DNA of 64,000 nucleotides from Neolewinella antarctica (GCF_011927835.1 NZ_JAATJH010000006.1:127583-191582); one strand, 5' to 3'. Positions 9,501 to 16,796 are shown, counted from the stretch's first letter. Made by a program: numbers and translations. The notes: generated by a model not told the origin, from the sequence alone.

Positions 9501-9695
9501 ACGATCCAAAACGACGAAGCCGACGTACAGTCTTTCCGCGCTACGCTGGCTGACCAGACGGGCCGCATCCTCGCAACGCGCGTCCTTGCTGGTGCCACCA
9601 ACCAGATGAACTTGGCGGACGTACCAACCGGAATTTATACCCTGCAATTGGTCATCAACGGGAAGGTGTACTCCAAGCAGATCGTTAAGCAGTAA
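6591..9695 (+). CDS. Secreted parallel beta-helix protein with type IX sorting domain
   Basis: 1034 residues from the ATG at 6591. Residues 1-19 (MKRLLLFACLLLATAGASA) are a signal peptide; a longer in-frame start 51 bases earlier would hide it. Residues ~20-930 are rich in N, G, S, T and V, with repeated units of the form 'tF.nN.A..GGAiy', typical of right-handed beta-helix proteins of the polymorphic outer-membrane/DUF1565 kind. The last ~80 residues (from SISFFPNPTADIVTI to YSKQIVKQ) are a type A C-terminal sorting domain recognised by the type IX secretion system and usually removed when the protein is attached to the cell surface. The job may be adhesion or polysaccharide handling; no catalytic motif is seen. 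A strong terminator follows. Confidence 0.85.
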   Translation: MKRLLLFACLLLATAGASAQDIIYVDGDANGANNGTSWADAYTNPGAAFDNGVAGSTVWIAGGLYTTPSAGPFIIDKGMTILGGFAGNETSADAANPTANVTTLSGDVAGNDVVGAYSRTSYSDNNRVFFISDTNSTSTFIVTMDGLTVANGGRTANVSDVNDFSSTGGGIYSTARLALSRVRFTGNRASTGSALCLIGVNTAGSAFSGITVSGNFTANPNAESRFDGGAFYVRSTGNLTFNGVNFSGSGAVTDPTGLFVAVNVFGLSMDKCSFSDVTTAELGSGMVLFVTDDVEITNSTFDDLTSDGGAIFIIGRDAATGEVLDENDFVFSNCSFNKCTAPAADAVGGAFFCIDANLTFNNVSLNDCVSGGNLGGAMYYDVRGQRTRAYSLDMNNSNFTGSSSGGAGGALYSVTTEAASVNITVDGGEFSDNSGVGIGGAVAAVADPASRLRIKFDGTEFTNNTSTGDAYGGAVFVEGTECEVTFNNVTADNNNAAEDAGGDDLARGSFNTTLGVGSVVNVNGGTYENHPGNLGTFFVNGSSQLTLRGATFENNGSGENLDVRAGAAIHARFNESSPGLIVDDCTFRGNVVTRLPQIISGGSAIFVSGGNTTAVPVTITNSKFENNSATGTANGAAVYFLDGLKATIDDCTFSGNRVGGEGGAIFYRNFQLRDTVNGVVSIDYAPFEGVISNSIFELNGAVQQGGVISTQRAVFDLTNNIFANNNVSGPGGGGAVIFNGNSPDFTLTTNAFNRVGTVQLTANVVHNTFWDNRHGSSADARGEHIAFFQTGETSLNEGNSMTINVLNNIFLVRDPRTRGEQLGIEVDPNLPNRPDLQPIGLLDVNLLGGNYFNSENHPDIMLSAEDVLNDDLEDLDDIAPLFTDLDDDLEEEVFDFGLNLGDDNGAGNPLVNGGVQNALVPATDIFGTSRDGNPDIGAVEGDALSVSTGERVEESGLSISFFPNPTADIVTIQNDEADVQSFRATLADQTGRILATRVLAGATNQMNLADVPTGIYTLQLVINGKVYSKQIVKQ

Positions 9696-9751
9696 GGCTG
9701 AACGCCGTCCTTTTTCCCAGTAGCCCGAGAGGGGTTCCTGACCGGGAAAAA

Positions 9752-9800
9752 TAAAAGCCAGCCCCCTTCCACACTCGCCGGGAGGGGGCTGGCTATTTTA
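9752..9800 (+). terminator. Strong terminator after the beta-helix gene
   Basis: Long GC-rich stem, AGCCAGCCCCCTTCC (9756-9770) with GGGAGGGGGCTGGCT (9780-9794), flanked by A-rich sequence on the left and ATTTTA on the right. Confidence 0.85.
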
Positions 9801-9821
9801 CGGTCGCTAGCCTAATTCACC

Positions 9822-9840
9822 CCGCACCCGCGACCGCGCA
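9822..9840 (+). repeat. Dispersed GC-rich motif, short type
   Basis: CCGCACCCGCGACCGCGCA, lying between the terminator and the possible leader peptide of the arginine cluster. Confidence 0.55.
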
Positions 9841-9891
9841 AAAGCCTCTTTTGTACTGCGAACTAAGCGAAGTAGCCCTTACCTTTACGGC

Positions 9892-9948
9892 ATGACGCAG
9901 CCAGTATCGTGCCGTAGCATTCTCCTCCGACGACGGACGAGGACCTAG
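9892..9948 (+). CDS. Possible arginine leader peptide
   Basis: A tiny open frame encodes MTQPVSCRSILLRRRTRT. Five of the 18 residues are arginine, three of them consecutive (CGA CGA CGG) with AGG two codons later. It lies 124 bases before the first gene of the arginine cluster and is followed by a 7-bp hairpin (9951-9957 with 9971-9977) and a near-perfect 10-bp hairpin (9983-9992 with 10011-10020). This is the layout of an attenuation leader, where arginine shortage stalls the ribosome on the Arg run. Against it: there is no T-run after the second hairpin, no Shine-Dalgarno, and the nearest -7-like box (TACCTTTA, 9880-9887) would make the message leaderless. Chance is possible. Confidence 0.35.
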   Translation: MTQPVSCRSILLRRRTRT

Positions 9949-10072
9949 ATCGCTTCCCGCCCCCGAGCCCGGAAGCGCCCGCGGTAGTGCCCAGTGACGG
10001 GCCGCCGAACGGGCAGTGCCGATACCTACATCTCTTTCCCGCCGTTGCTAGCTCCGGCTCCCTTTTTCTCCT

Positions 10073-10672
10073 ATGGATATTCAGATAATTGTGGCTCAAC
10101 CCGAGCACACGGTCTACGCACAAGCTATTTGCGACTTAATTGAAGAATCCGCCAAGGCACGCGGCACGGGCATTGCTAAGCGGAAGCCCGCGTACGTGGA
10201 GGAGAAAATGACGGCCGGCAAGGCCATTATCGCCCTCATCGATGGCAAAATTGGTGGCTTCAGTTACATCGAGACCTGGGGGCACGGCGAATACGTAGCG
10301 AACTCGGGGCTGATCGTCAATCCGGAATACCGCCGCCTCGGGCTGGCCCGTAAGATCAAAGCGGCCGTGTTTAAGCTTTCCCGGAAGAAATACCCCAGCG
10401 CGAAGATCTTCGGCATTACAACCAGTCTGCCGGTCATGAAGATCAACAGCGACCTCGGCTACCGGCCGGTAACGTTTTCCGAACTGACGCAGGACGACGC
10501 TTTCTGGGAAGGATGTAAGACCTGCCCCAATTTCGATATCCTGACGCGCAACGAACGCCAGATGTGCCTCTGCACGGCCATGATGGCACCGAGTGCGGAG
10601 GAGGTGAAGCGGAAGAAGTTGGAGAAACTGGAGAAGAAGCGGGATAAGATTGAGAAGAAAATTAGGCGGTAG
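10073..10672 (+). CDS. GNAT acyltransferase of the arginine cluster (candidate N-acyl-glutamate synthase)
   Basis: 199 residues, first gene of the arginine cluster. GNAT fold with the acyl-CoA loop RRLGLA at 87-92 and core strands at about 50-85. After the core comes a conserved cysteine cluster, C148-x2-C151 and C165-x-C167, that could bind zinc. Proteins of this exact type precede argG in Bacteroides arginine clusters, and since no classical argA is present they are candidates for the first step (acetyl- or succinyl-glutamate synthesis); that function is inferred from position. The C-terminal tail is Lys/Glu-rich, and the last codons and TAG stop are made from a GCGGTAG repeat (10664 on), so the tail may have been reshaped by the repeat. 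Confidence 0.75.
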   Translation: MDIQIIVAQPEHTVYAQAICDLIEESAKARGTGIAKRKPAYVEEKMTAGKAIIALIDGKIGGFSYIETWGHGEYVANSGLIVNPEYRRLGLARKIKAAVFKLSRKKYPSAKIFGITTSLPVMKINSDLGYRPVTFSELTQDDAFWEGCKTCPNFDILTRNERQMCLCTAMMAPSAEEVKRKKLEKLEKKRDKIEKKIRR

Positions 10673-10690
10673 GCTTGTAGGCGGTAGGGG
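10664..10690 (-). repeat. Short GCGGTAG heptamer repeat at the GNAT stop
   Basis: AGGCGGTAGGC and AGGCGGTAGGG, the same unit that forms arrays around 37-41 kb. The first copy supplies the TAG stop of the GNAT gene. Confidence 0.6.
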
Positions 10691-10761
10691 CGTAACTCCG
10701 TGTGATGTAAAACATATGATGGCCTTTGCTGACGAAGCAGATAAACACAGAAATAAGTAAT

Positions 10762-11952
10762 ATGAAGAAGATAGTACTCGCCTACAGTGGTGGCCTTGAT
10801 ACCAGCTACTGCATTAAATACCTGACCGAAGAAAAGGGCTACGAAGTCCACGCGCTGAGCGTGGATACGGGTGGCTTTTCCGACGAGGAAGTCACGGAAA
10901 TGGAAGAGCGCGCCAAGTTTTTGGGTGCGGCGAGCTATAAACGGGTGGACGTCACCGAGGCGTACTACCAAGAATGCCTGCGCTTTCTCGTGTACGGAAA
11001 CGCGCTGCGCTACCAGACTTACCCAATGAGCGTGAGTGCGGAGCGGATGTTTCAGGCCATGAGCGTGGCAAAATATGCCGTAGAGATCGATGCCGACGGA
11101 GTAGCCCACGGTTCTACCGGTGCCGGAAACGATCAAGTGCGTTTCGACCTGGCCTTCGAGTTGAGTGGTAAGGAGCTCGAAATCATCACCCCGATCCGCG
11201 ACATGCAACTCAGCCGCCAGGAAGAAGTGGATTACCTCGCCAAACACGGGCTGGTCTGGCCGGAAAAGAAGGGTATTTACAGCATCAACGCCGGCCTCTG
11301 GGGCACGTCCGTGGGCGGTGCGGAGACGCTGACGAGTAATAAATCATTGCCGGAAGACGCGTGGCCCGTCCCCGTTACGGAAACGGAAGCGCGGGACATC
11401 GATCTGTGCTTCGAGGAAGGCCAATTCGTTGGCTTCGACGACCAGAAATTTGACTCGCCCGTAGCGGCCATCGCGGCGCTCGAAGCCATCGCCGCGCCCT
11501 TCGGGATCGGTCGGGATATTCACGTCGGTGACACCATTATCGGCATTAAGGGTCGGGTAGGTTTTGCCGCGGCGGCCGCGGTGCTGATCATCAAGGGGCA
11601 CCATTTGCTGGAGAAACACACCCTCGGAAAATGGCAATTGTTCTGGAAGGAGCAGCTGTCCAACTGGTACGGAATGATGCTCCACGAAGGGCAGTTTCTC
11701 GACCCCGTCATGCGGGACGTGGAGGCTTTTCTGGAATCTTCGCAGGGCACCGTCAACGGTTCCGTTCACGTGACGCTGCATCCGTACCGCTACCAACTCA
11801 ACGGCATCACGTCGCCCAACGACCTGCTCGGTGCCGGTTTCGGGGCTTATGGGGAGAAGAACGAAGGCTGGTCCGGTCAGGACGTGCGCGGCTTCACGAA
11901 GATCCTCAGCGTCCCCGGGCGGATTCGGAACGCCGTAAATAAGGACGCGTGA
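10762..11952 (+). CDS. argG: Argininosuccinate synthase
   Basis: 396 residues. It joins citrulline and aspartate with ATP to give argininosuccinate, the penultimate step of arginine synthesis. The N-terminal ATP pyrophosphatase loop AYSGGLDTSYCIKYL is intact, and GSTGAGNDQVRFDLAF and the C-terminal GQDVRGFTKI region follow. I chose the ATG at 10762 (MKKIVLAYSGG), not the in-frame start 36 bases earlier, because family members begin here. The stop overlaps the argC start, indicating translational coupling. It follows the GNAT gene after 89 bases. Confidence 0.95.
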   Translation: MKKIVLAYSGGLDTSYCIKYLTEEKGYEVHALSVDTGGFSDEEVTEMEERAKFLGAASYKRVDVTEAYYQECLRFLVYGNALRYQTYPMSVSAERMFQAMSVAKYAVEIDADGVAHGSTGAGNDQVRFDLAFELSGKELEIITPIRDMQLSRQEEVDYLAKHGLVWPEKKGIYSINAGLWGTSVGGAETLTSNKSLPEDAWPVPVTETEARDIDLCFEEGQFVGFDDQKFDSPVAAIAALEAIAAPFGIGRDIHVGDTIIGIKGRVGFAAAAAVLIIKGHHLLEKHTLGKWQLFWKEQLSNWYGMMLHEGQFLDPVMRDVEAFLESSQGTVNGSVHVTLHPYRYQLNGITSPNDLLGAGFGAYGEKNEGWSGQDVRGFTKILSVPGRIRNAVNKDA

Positions 11953-12902
11953 AGTCAGTTGGCATAATCGGCGGTGGTGGTTACGTGGCGGGTGAACTGC
12001 TGCGGTTGCTCGTGCACCACCCGGGCGTGGAGCTGGCTTTCGTGCGGAGCAAGAGCCAGGCCGGCAAACCAGTTTACGCCACCCACGCGGACCTACTCGG
12101 AGAGACGGACCTCCGTTTTTCCGCCGACGCGGGCCACGCGGACGTGCTTTTCCTCTGCACGGGTCACGGCCGTTCGGCTACCTGGATGAAGGAAAATAAG
12201 CCTTCGGCGGATACTTTAGTGGTGGATTTAAGTACCGATCATCGGATGTCAGAAGATTGGGTGTACGGTTTGCCGGAGGTTAATCGGGCGCGGACGCGGG
12301 ATGCAAAGCGGGTGGCCAATCCGGGCTGTTTCGCGACGGCCATCCAGCTGGGTTTACTCCCACTCGTAAAGGCCGGACTCGCCGATGGGGAAGTACACAT
12401 CAACGGCATGACGGGTAGTACCGGCGCCGGCCAGCACCCGACGGCCACTACCCACTTCAGTTGGCGCAACAACAACGTGAGTATCTACAAAGCCTTCACC
12501 CACCAGCACCTCCACGAGATCGGCCGCACGGTCACCCAACTCGGCCGGCCGACGACCGACGGGCTGAATTTCTTGCCCCACCGCGGCCCCTTCGCCCGGG
12601 GTATTTTCGTGAGTACTTACGTGAAAACGGAGGCTACCCAGGAGGAACTTGACCGGATCTTTCGAGAGTTCTACGTCGACGCCGCCTTTACGCACGTGAC
12701 GGAAAAGAATCCGGACCTGAAACAGGTCGTCAATACCAACAAGGGCGTCGTCCACGTCGAAAAACACGGGGATAAGGCGCTGGTCGTGTCGATGATCGAT
12801 AATCTGCTGAAGGGCGCTTCCGGGCAGGCGGTGCAAAACATGAATTTGGCTCTGGGGCTGGAGGAGTGGGCGGGGCTTGGCCTTAAAGCGTCTTATTTTT
12901 AA
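11949..12902 (+). CDS. argC: N-acyl-glutamyl-phosphate reductase
   Basis: 317 residues, GTG start overlapping the argG TGA by four bases (GTGA). Rossmann motif GIIGGGGYVAGELLRLL at 5-21; the catalytic cysteine is C127 in NPGCFATAIQ. It reduces the acyl-glutamyl phosphate to the semialdehyde with NADPH. In Bacteroidetes the acyl group is often succinyl. Codons for RARTRDA (about residue 113) lie in a copy of the dispersed 19-bp motif (12286-12304, minus orientation), in a loop just before the active-site strand. A CACAAAG inverted repeat follows before argD. Confidence 0.94.
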   Translation: MKSVGIIGGGGYVAGELLRLLVHHPGVELAFVRSKSQAGKPVYATHADLLGETDLRFSADAGHADVLFLCTGHGRSATWMKENKPSADTLVVDLSTDHRMSEDWVYGLPEVNRARTRDAKRVANPGCFATAIQLGLLPLVKAGLADGEVHINGMTGSTGAGQHPTATTHFSWRNNNVSIYKAFTHQHLHEIGRTVTQLGRPTTDGLNFLPHRGPFARGIFVSTYVKTEATQEELDRIFREFYVDAAFTHVTEKNPDLKQVVNTNKGVVHVEKHGDKALVVSMIDNLLKGASGQAVQNMNLALGLEEWAGLGLKASYF

Positions 12903-12998
12903 CCACAAAGAGCACAGAGGACACAAAGAACACAGCTCCCATCACGGAAACCCTGTCATCTCTATCTGTGTGCTCTTTGTGACCTGTGTGGTAGAAAA
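12901..12998. repeat. Imperfect inverted repeat of CACAAAG/CACAGAG units
   Basis: The left arm (12902-12935) is built from ACCACAAAGAGCACAG and GACACAAAGAACACAG; the right arm (12968-12994) is its approximate reverse complement (CTGTGTGCTCTTTGTG, CTGTGTGGT). The spacer is about 30 bases. It fills most of the gap between argC and argD and could form a long RNA hairpin within the operon. A related element is at 42394-42510. Confidence 0.75.
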
Positions 12999-13006
12999 CA
13001 TAACCC

Positions 13007-14146
13007 ATGAACCTATTCAACGTCTACTCCCTCTACGATTTCGAGCCCGTCAAAGGCGAAGGCGCCTACGTGTCCGACGCGAACGGCAAGCAAGTCCTGG
13101 ATTTCTACGGTGGCCACGCCGTAATGTCGATCGGCCACGCGCACCCGCATTACGTGCGAATGGTGCAGGAGCAGGTGTCCAAAATCGGTTTCTACAGCAA
13201 TAGCGTCAAAAATCCTTTGCAGCAGGAACTTGCGGATAAATTGGGTAAGCTCAGCGGGCTCGACGACTACGAACTTTTTCTCGTCAGCTCCGGAGCGGAA
13301 GCCACCGAAAATGCCCTCAAACTGGCTAGCTTCCACACTGACCGCAACCGCATCTTGGCCATCAAGGGCGCCTTCCACGGCCGCACTTCCGCCGCCGTCA
13401 ACGTGACGGACAACGAGAAGATCAAGGCGCCGATCAACAAAAACTTTCCGGTTACTTTTCTGCCCCTCAACGATCTCGACGCAGTGCGCACCGAACTGGA
13501 AAAGGGCGACGTCGCCGCACTCATCATCGAAGGCATCCAGGGCGTGCATGGTATTTACGTGCCGGAGCCCGCATTTCTGGAAGCGCTCCCGGACCTCTGC
13601 CACGACAACGGCGCGGTGTTGATCCTAGACGAGGTGCAGTCCGGCTACGGGCGGACGGGCAAGTTCTTCGCCTTCCAGTATTCCAGCGTTAAGCCGGACA
13701 TCATCGCCATGGCGAAGGGCATGGGCAATGGCTTTCCGATCGGTGGCGTACTGATTCACCCGAGTTTCGAAGCGAAGGCGGGGATGCTGGGAACGACCTA
13801 CGGCGGTAGCCACCTGGCCTGCGCGGCGGGCATCGCGGTGCTGGACGTAATCGAACGGGAGGACTTACTGGTCAACGCCACCGAAATGGGGCATTACCTC
13901 ACGGAGCGGATGACGGCCACCGGCTTTTTCACGGAAGTCCGCGGCTACGGGCTCATGATCGGTTTGCAGATGGACCGGCCGATTGCGCCGTTACGTAAGA
14001 AATTATTGTTCGACCATGACGTGTTTACGGGTTCTTCCAAAGACCCCAATACCATCCGTCTTCTCCCGCCGCTGAACGTGACGAGAGCACAGTGTGATGA
14101 CTTGATTGCGGCGTTTGTAGCGGCTTTGGCTCCGGTGGGAGTTTAG
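13007..14146 (+). CDS. argD: N-acyl-ornithine aminotransferase (class III, PLP)
   Basis: 379 residues. Class III aminotransferase of the acetyl/succinylornithine type: LFLVSSGAEATENALKLA (91-108), GAFHGRT (121-127), the PLP-binding aspartate in LILDEVQSGYGRTGKFFA (D208) and the Schiff-base lysine K237 in AMAKGMGNGFPIGG. It converts N-acyl-glutamate semialdehyde to N-acyl-ornithine using glutamate. The acyl group used is inferred from the downstream transcarbamylase. It is separated from argC by the inverted repeat, and from argF by the toxin-antitoxin insertion. Confidence 0.92.
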   Translation: MNLFNVYSLYDFEPVKGEGAYVSDANGKQVLDFYGGHAVMSIGHAHPHYVRMVQEQVSKIGFYSNSVKNPLQQELADKLGKLSGLDDYELFLVSSGAEATENALKLASFHTDRNRILAIKGAFHGRTSAAVNVTDNEKIKAPINKNFPVTFLPLNDLDAVRTELEKGDVAALIIEGIQGVHGIYVPEPAFLEALPDLCHDNGAVLILDEVQSGYGRTGKFFAFQYSSVKPDIIAMAKGMGNGFPIGGVLIHPSFEAKAGMLGTTYGGSHLACAAGIAVLDVIEREDLLVNATEMGHYLTERMTATGFFTEVRGYGLMIGLQMDRPIAPLRKKLLFDHDVFTGSSKDPNTIRLLPPLNVTRAQCDDLIAAFVAALAPVGV

Positions 14147-14298
14147 ATTGTGGTTCTGTAAAGAGGCCACAGCAGAATTGCTTTGGGTGGGGGAGGGATA
14201 AAACTAGCTGGTTTCAACGTAGATTAAGTCGACCAAACGCTCTAGCGGGGTTAACTTGGATAAAATACCCGGCGTTAAGAATCAAAACTACTCGAACT

Positions 14299-14541
14299 AT
14301 GAATTGGCAAAATCATATCCACACGGATCCGGAAATACTGGTGGGAAAACCTGTCATAAAGGGAACCAGACTTTCAGTTGAATTTATCATTGGGCGGCTG
14401 GCAAACGGCTGGTCGGAACAGGAGATTTTAGAAAATTATCCGACGCTTTCAAAAGATGGCCTCCAGGCGGTGTTTGCTTACACGCTTTATCTCCTTAAAG
14501 ACACTTCATTTCATATGCCTCCTAATGGCCAGGCTGCATGA
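14299..14541 (+). CDS. DUF433 antitoxin-like protein
   Basis: 80 residues. It matches the DUF433 family from end to end: IHTDPEILVGKPVIKGTRLSVEFIIGRL (6-33), then WSEQEILENYPTLSKDGLQAVFAYTL, a small winged-helix-like fold. DUF433 proteins are typically antitoxins of DUF5615 PIN-like toxins, and that partner starts in the overlapping ATGA. Base composition is clearly more AT-rich than the arginine genes on both sides, which suggests arrival by horizontal transfer into the operon. It probably represses its own operon and neutralises the toxin; both roles are inferred from the family. Confidence 0.88.
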   Translation: MNWQNHIHTDPEILVGKPVIKGTRLSVEFIIGRLANGWSEQEILENYPTLSKDGLQAVFAYTLYLLKDTSFHMPPNGQAA

Positions 14542-14906
14542 TGCCTTTACTATTAGCTGATGAAAATTTACCAGCATCGAGTTTTCGACTTCTACTTCAT
14601 TTAGGTTACGACATCAGATCTATCGCCCGCGAATCAGCAGGTGTTAGTGACCCAGAAGTAGTTCAAATAGCCATCAAGGAGCAGCGAATTATTCTAACAT
14701 TCGATAGCGATTTTGGGGAGTTGATCTACCGGTACGGATTGACGCCACCGGGTGTCGTGTACTTTCGGCTTGTAGATTACACCCCCTCAATGCCAGGTAG
14801 GATACTTCACGATCTATTGTTAACCAGCGCTATTGATGTGACCGGACACATGACCGTCATCAGCCAGGATCTACTAATTCGGCAGAGAAAAATTATAGAA
14901 TCATGA
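14538..14906 (+). CDS. DUF5615 PIN-like toxin
   Basis: 122 residues. Conserved acidic residues of the PIN-like DUF5615 family are present: LLADENLP near the N-terminus, the ARESAGVSDPEVVQIA segment, and the LTFDSDFGELIYRYG motif around 53-67. The family is predicted to be a ribonuclease. The start overlaps the antitoxin stop (ATGA), and its own stop overlaps the argF start (14903-14906), so toxin and argF are translationally coupled. It is AT-rich compared with argD and argF. A second ATG three bases in (14541) is an equally possible start. Confidence 0.87.
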   Translation: MMPLLLADENLPASSFRLLLHLGYDIRSIARESAGVSDPEVVQIAIKEQRIILTFDSDFGELIYRYGLTPPGVVYFRLVDYTPSMPGRILHDLLLTSAIDVTGHMTVISQDLLIRQRKIIES

Positions 14907-15838
14907 CCCAATTCCTCTCCGCCAACGACGCCCCCGACATCAACGCCCTGATCAACAGCGCCAAAGCGTTCAAAGCCGACCCCTTCGGCCAGCAGCCCGG
15001 CCGGCAGAAAATGGTCATCAACCTGTTCTTCAACTCCTCCCTCCGCACCCGGATGAGTACCGAAAAAGCCGCCCGCCAACTCGGGGCGGACGTGATCACC
15101 TACGACGCCAGTGGCGGCTGGGGCATCGAGTTTGCGGATGGCTCCGTGATGAACGGTAATACGGCCGAGCACGTCCGGGAAGCCGCCGGGGTTTTAAGTC
15201 AGTACTGCGACGTGCTCTGCGTCCGTTCTTTTCCTTCCCTTGAAGACCGGGCGGCGGACTACGAAGACCGGGTCATGAAATCGTTCGTTAAGTACGCTAC
15301 CGTCCCGGTCGTCAGTCTCGAGTCCGCCACCCGGCACCCGCTACAGAGCCTAACCGACTGCCTCACGATTGCCGAGCACCGGACCGTCGCCCGGCCGAAA
15401 GTCGTGCTCACCTGGGCGCCGCACCCCCGCCGCTTGCCACAGTGCGTCTCGAACAGCTTCGCCGAATGGATGCGGGCCTGGGGGGAGGTGGACCTCATCG
15501 TTGCTAACCCTCCCGGATTTAACCTGGCACCCGCGTTCGCGCCCAAAAACATCGTCACGCACGACCAGCGAGCAGCTTTTGCGGGCGCTGATTTTATCTA
15601 CGCTAAGAACTGGTCCGCCTACGATGAATACGGCGCAACGACCACGAATTTTGGTGACTGGATGATCGACGAGGAGAAAATGACGCTCACCAATAATGCT
15701 TACTTTATGCACTGCCTACCCGTCCGCCGCAACGTCGTTGTCAGCGACGGCGTGCTCGATGGCGACCGGTCACTTGTCCTTCAACAGGCGAATAACCGCA
15801 CATGGGCGGCCCAGGCGGTGTTAGCTAGTTTACTTTGA
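14903..15838 (+). CDS. N-succinyl-ornithine-type transcarbamylase (argF')
   Basis: 311 residues, a member of the AOTCase/SOTCase branch, not classical ornithine transcarbamylase. It transfers the carbamoyl group from carbamoyl phosphate to an N-acyl-ornithine. Carbamoyl-phosphate site SSLRTR at 45-50; HCLPVRRN near the C-terminus. The residue that decides the acyl group (Glu92 in the Xanthomonas acetyl enzyme, Pro90 in the Bacteroides fragilis succinyl enzyme) is Ala88 here (NGNTAEH). Published mutants of the Xanthomonas enzyme with Ala at this place became succinyl-specific, so succinylornithine is the likely substrate. A copy of the dispersed motif (15526-15545) encodes APAFAPK. The ATG overlaps the toxin stop. 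Confidence 0.9.
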   Translation: MTQFLSANDAPDINALINSAKAFKADPFGQQPGRQKMVINLFFNSSLRTRMSTEKAARQLGADVITYDASGGWGIEFADGSVMNGNTAEHVREAAGVLSQYCDVLCVRSFPSLEDRAADYEDRVMKSFVKYATVPVVSLESATRHPLQSLTDCLTIAEHRTVARPKVVLTWAPHPRRLPQCVSNSFAEWMRAWGEVDLIVANPPGFNLAPAFAPKNIVTHDQRAAFAGADFIYAKNWSAYDEYGATTTNFGDWMIDEEKMTLTNNAYFMHCLPVRRNVVVSDGVLDGDRSLVLQQANNRTWAAQAVLASLL

Positions 15839-15894
15839 AGGGGAAGAAAGAGTAAAGAAGTAAGACTAAAGACCACAGACCAAAACCACTTAAA
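15839..15894. repeat. GACTAAAGACCAxAGACC low-complexity repeat before cysQ
   Basis: Purine-rich units AGACTAAAGACC and ACAGACCAAAACC directly precede the cysQ ATG. The same units fill the space before kynU (18045-18127). Confidence 0.6.
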
Positions 15895-16704
15895 ATGACT
15901 AATTACCTAGAACTAGCCCGCACCGTCGGTGAAATAGCCCGCAAAGCAGGCGCGGAGATCCTTAGAATCTACGAAACCGAAGATTTTGGCGTAGAGATGA
16001 AATCTGACGACAGTCCGCTCACGAAAGCCGACAAGGCGGCTAATGACGTGATCGAAGCGGGGTTGAAGGCGCTCGAATTTCAGGCGCCGATCGTCTCCGA
16101 AGAAGGCACGAAGGAAGAAATGAGCTACGCTACCCGGAGCCAACTTACCCGTTTCTGGCTGGTGGACCCGCTGGACGGCACGAAAGAATTCATCAAACGC
16201 AATGGTGACTTTACCGTCAACATTGCCCTGATCGAAAGCGGCCGGCCGGTGCTCGGCGTTGTTTTCACGCCGGTGACCGACGAGCTCTTCTACTCCGCTC
16301 CCGGAAAGGGGGCGTTCGAAGTCAGTAAACGTGGCGCCGAGCCCAAGCGCATTGCGGCCGCTACTTACACTTTACAGGACGTAAACTTAAAGGTCGTCGC
16401 TAGCCGGAGCCACCTGAACCAGGAAACCCAGGACTTTATCGCCCGCTTCGACCGCCCGGAACTCGTGCAGCGCGGCAGTTCCCTCAAGATCATCGAACTA
16501 GCCCGCGGCAACGCCCACGTGTACCCCCGCCTCGCCCCGACGATGGAGTGGGACACGGCGGCGGCCCACGCCATCCTGCTGGAAGCGAACGGAAAAATGG
16601 TGGACGACGGCACCGGCAAGGAACTACGGTACAACAAAGAAGTGCTGCGTAACCCTTCCTTCATCGCTTACGGCGAAGTGCGGGAAGAACTGCTGGCGTG
16701 CTGA
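15895..16704 (+). CDS. cysQ: 3'(2'),5'-bisphosphate nucleotidase CysQ
   Basis: 269 residues of the inositol-monophosphatase fold. It hydrolyses 3'-phosphoadenosine 5'-phosphate to AMP and recycles the product of sulfate assimilation and sulfation. The metal motifs are present: E-x(n)-DPLDGT at WLVDPLDGTKEFIKRNGDFTVNIAL (about 89-113), EEGTKEEM upstream, and the second motif EWDTAAAHAIL near residue 222. It stands between argF and an oxidoreductase without obvious partners in sulfur metabolism nearby. Confidence 0.92.
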   Translation: MTNYLELARTVGEIARKAGAEILRIYETEDFGVEMKSDDSPLTKADKAANDVIEAGLKALEFQAPIVSEEGTKEEMSYATRSQLTRFWLVDPLDGTKEFIKRNGDFTVNIALIESGRPVLGVVFTPVTDELFYSAPGKGAFEVSKRGAEPKRIAAATYTLQDVNLKVVASRSHLNQETQDFIARFDRPELVQRGSSLKIIELARGNAHVYPRLAPTMEWDTAAAHAILLEANGKMVDDGTGKELRYNKEVLRNPSFIAYGEVREELLAC

Positions 16705-16796
16705 TTTTGAATCGGCGTCCCTTAACCGCAACTTTAAGACTGAGCCCGGTTTAACAACGACGAGCTTGTTTCTAACCCCCCGAAACACCCCTTCTT

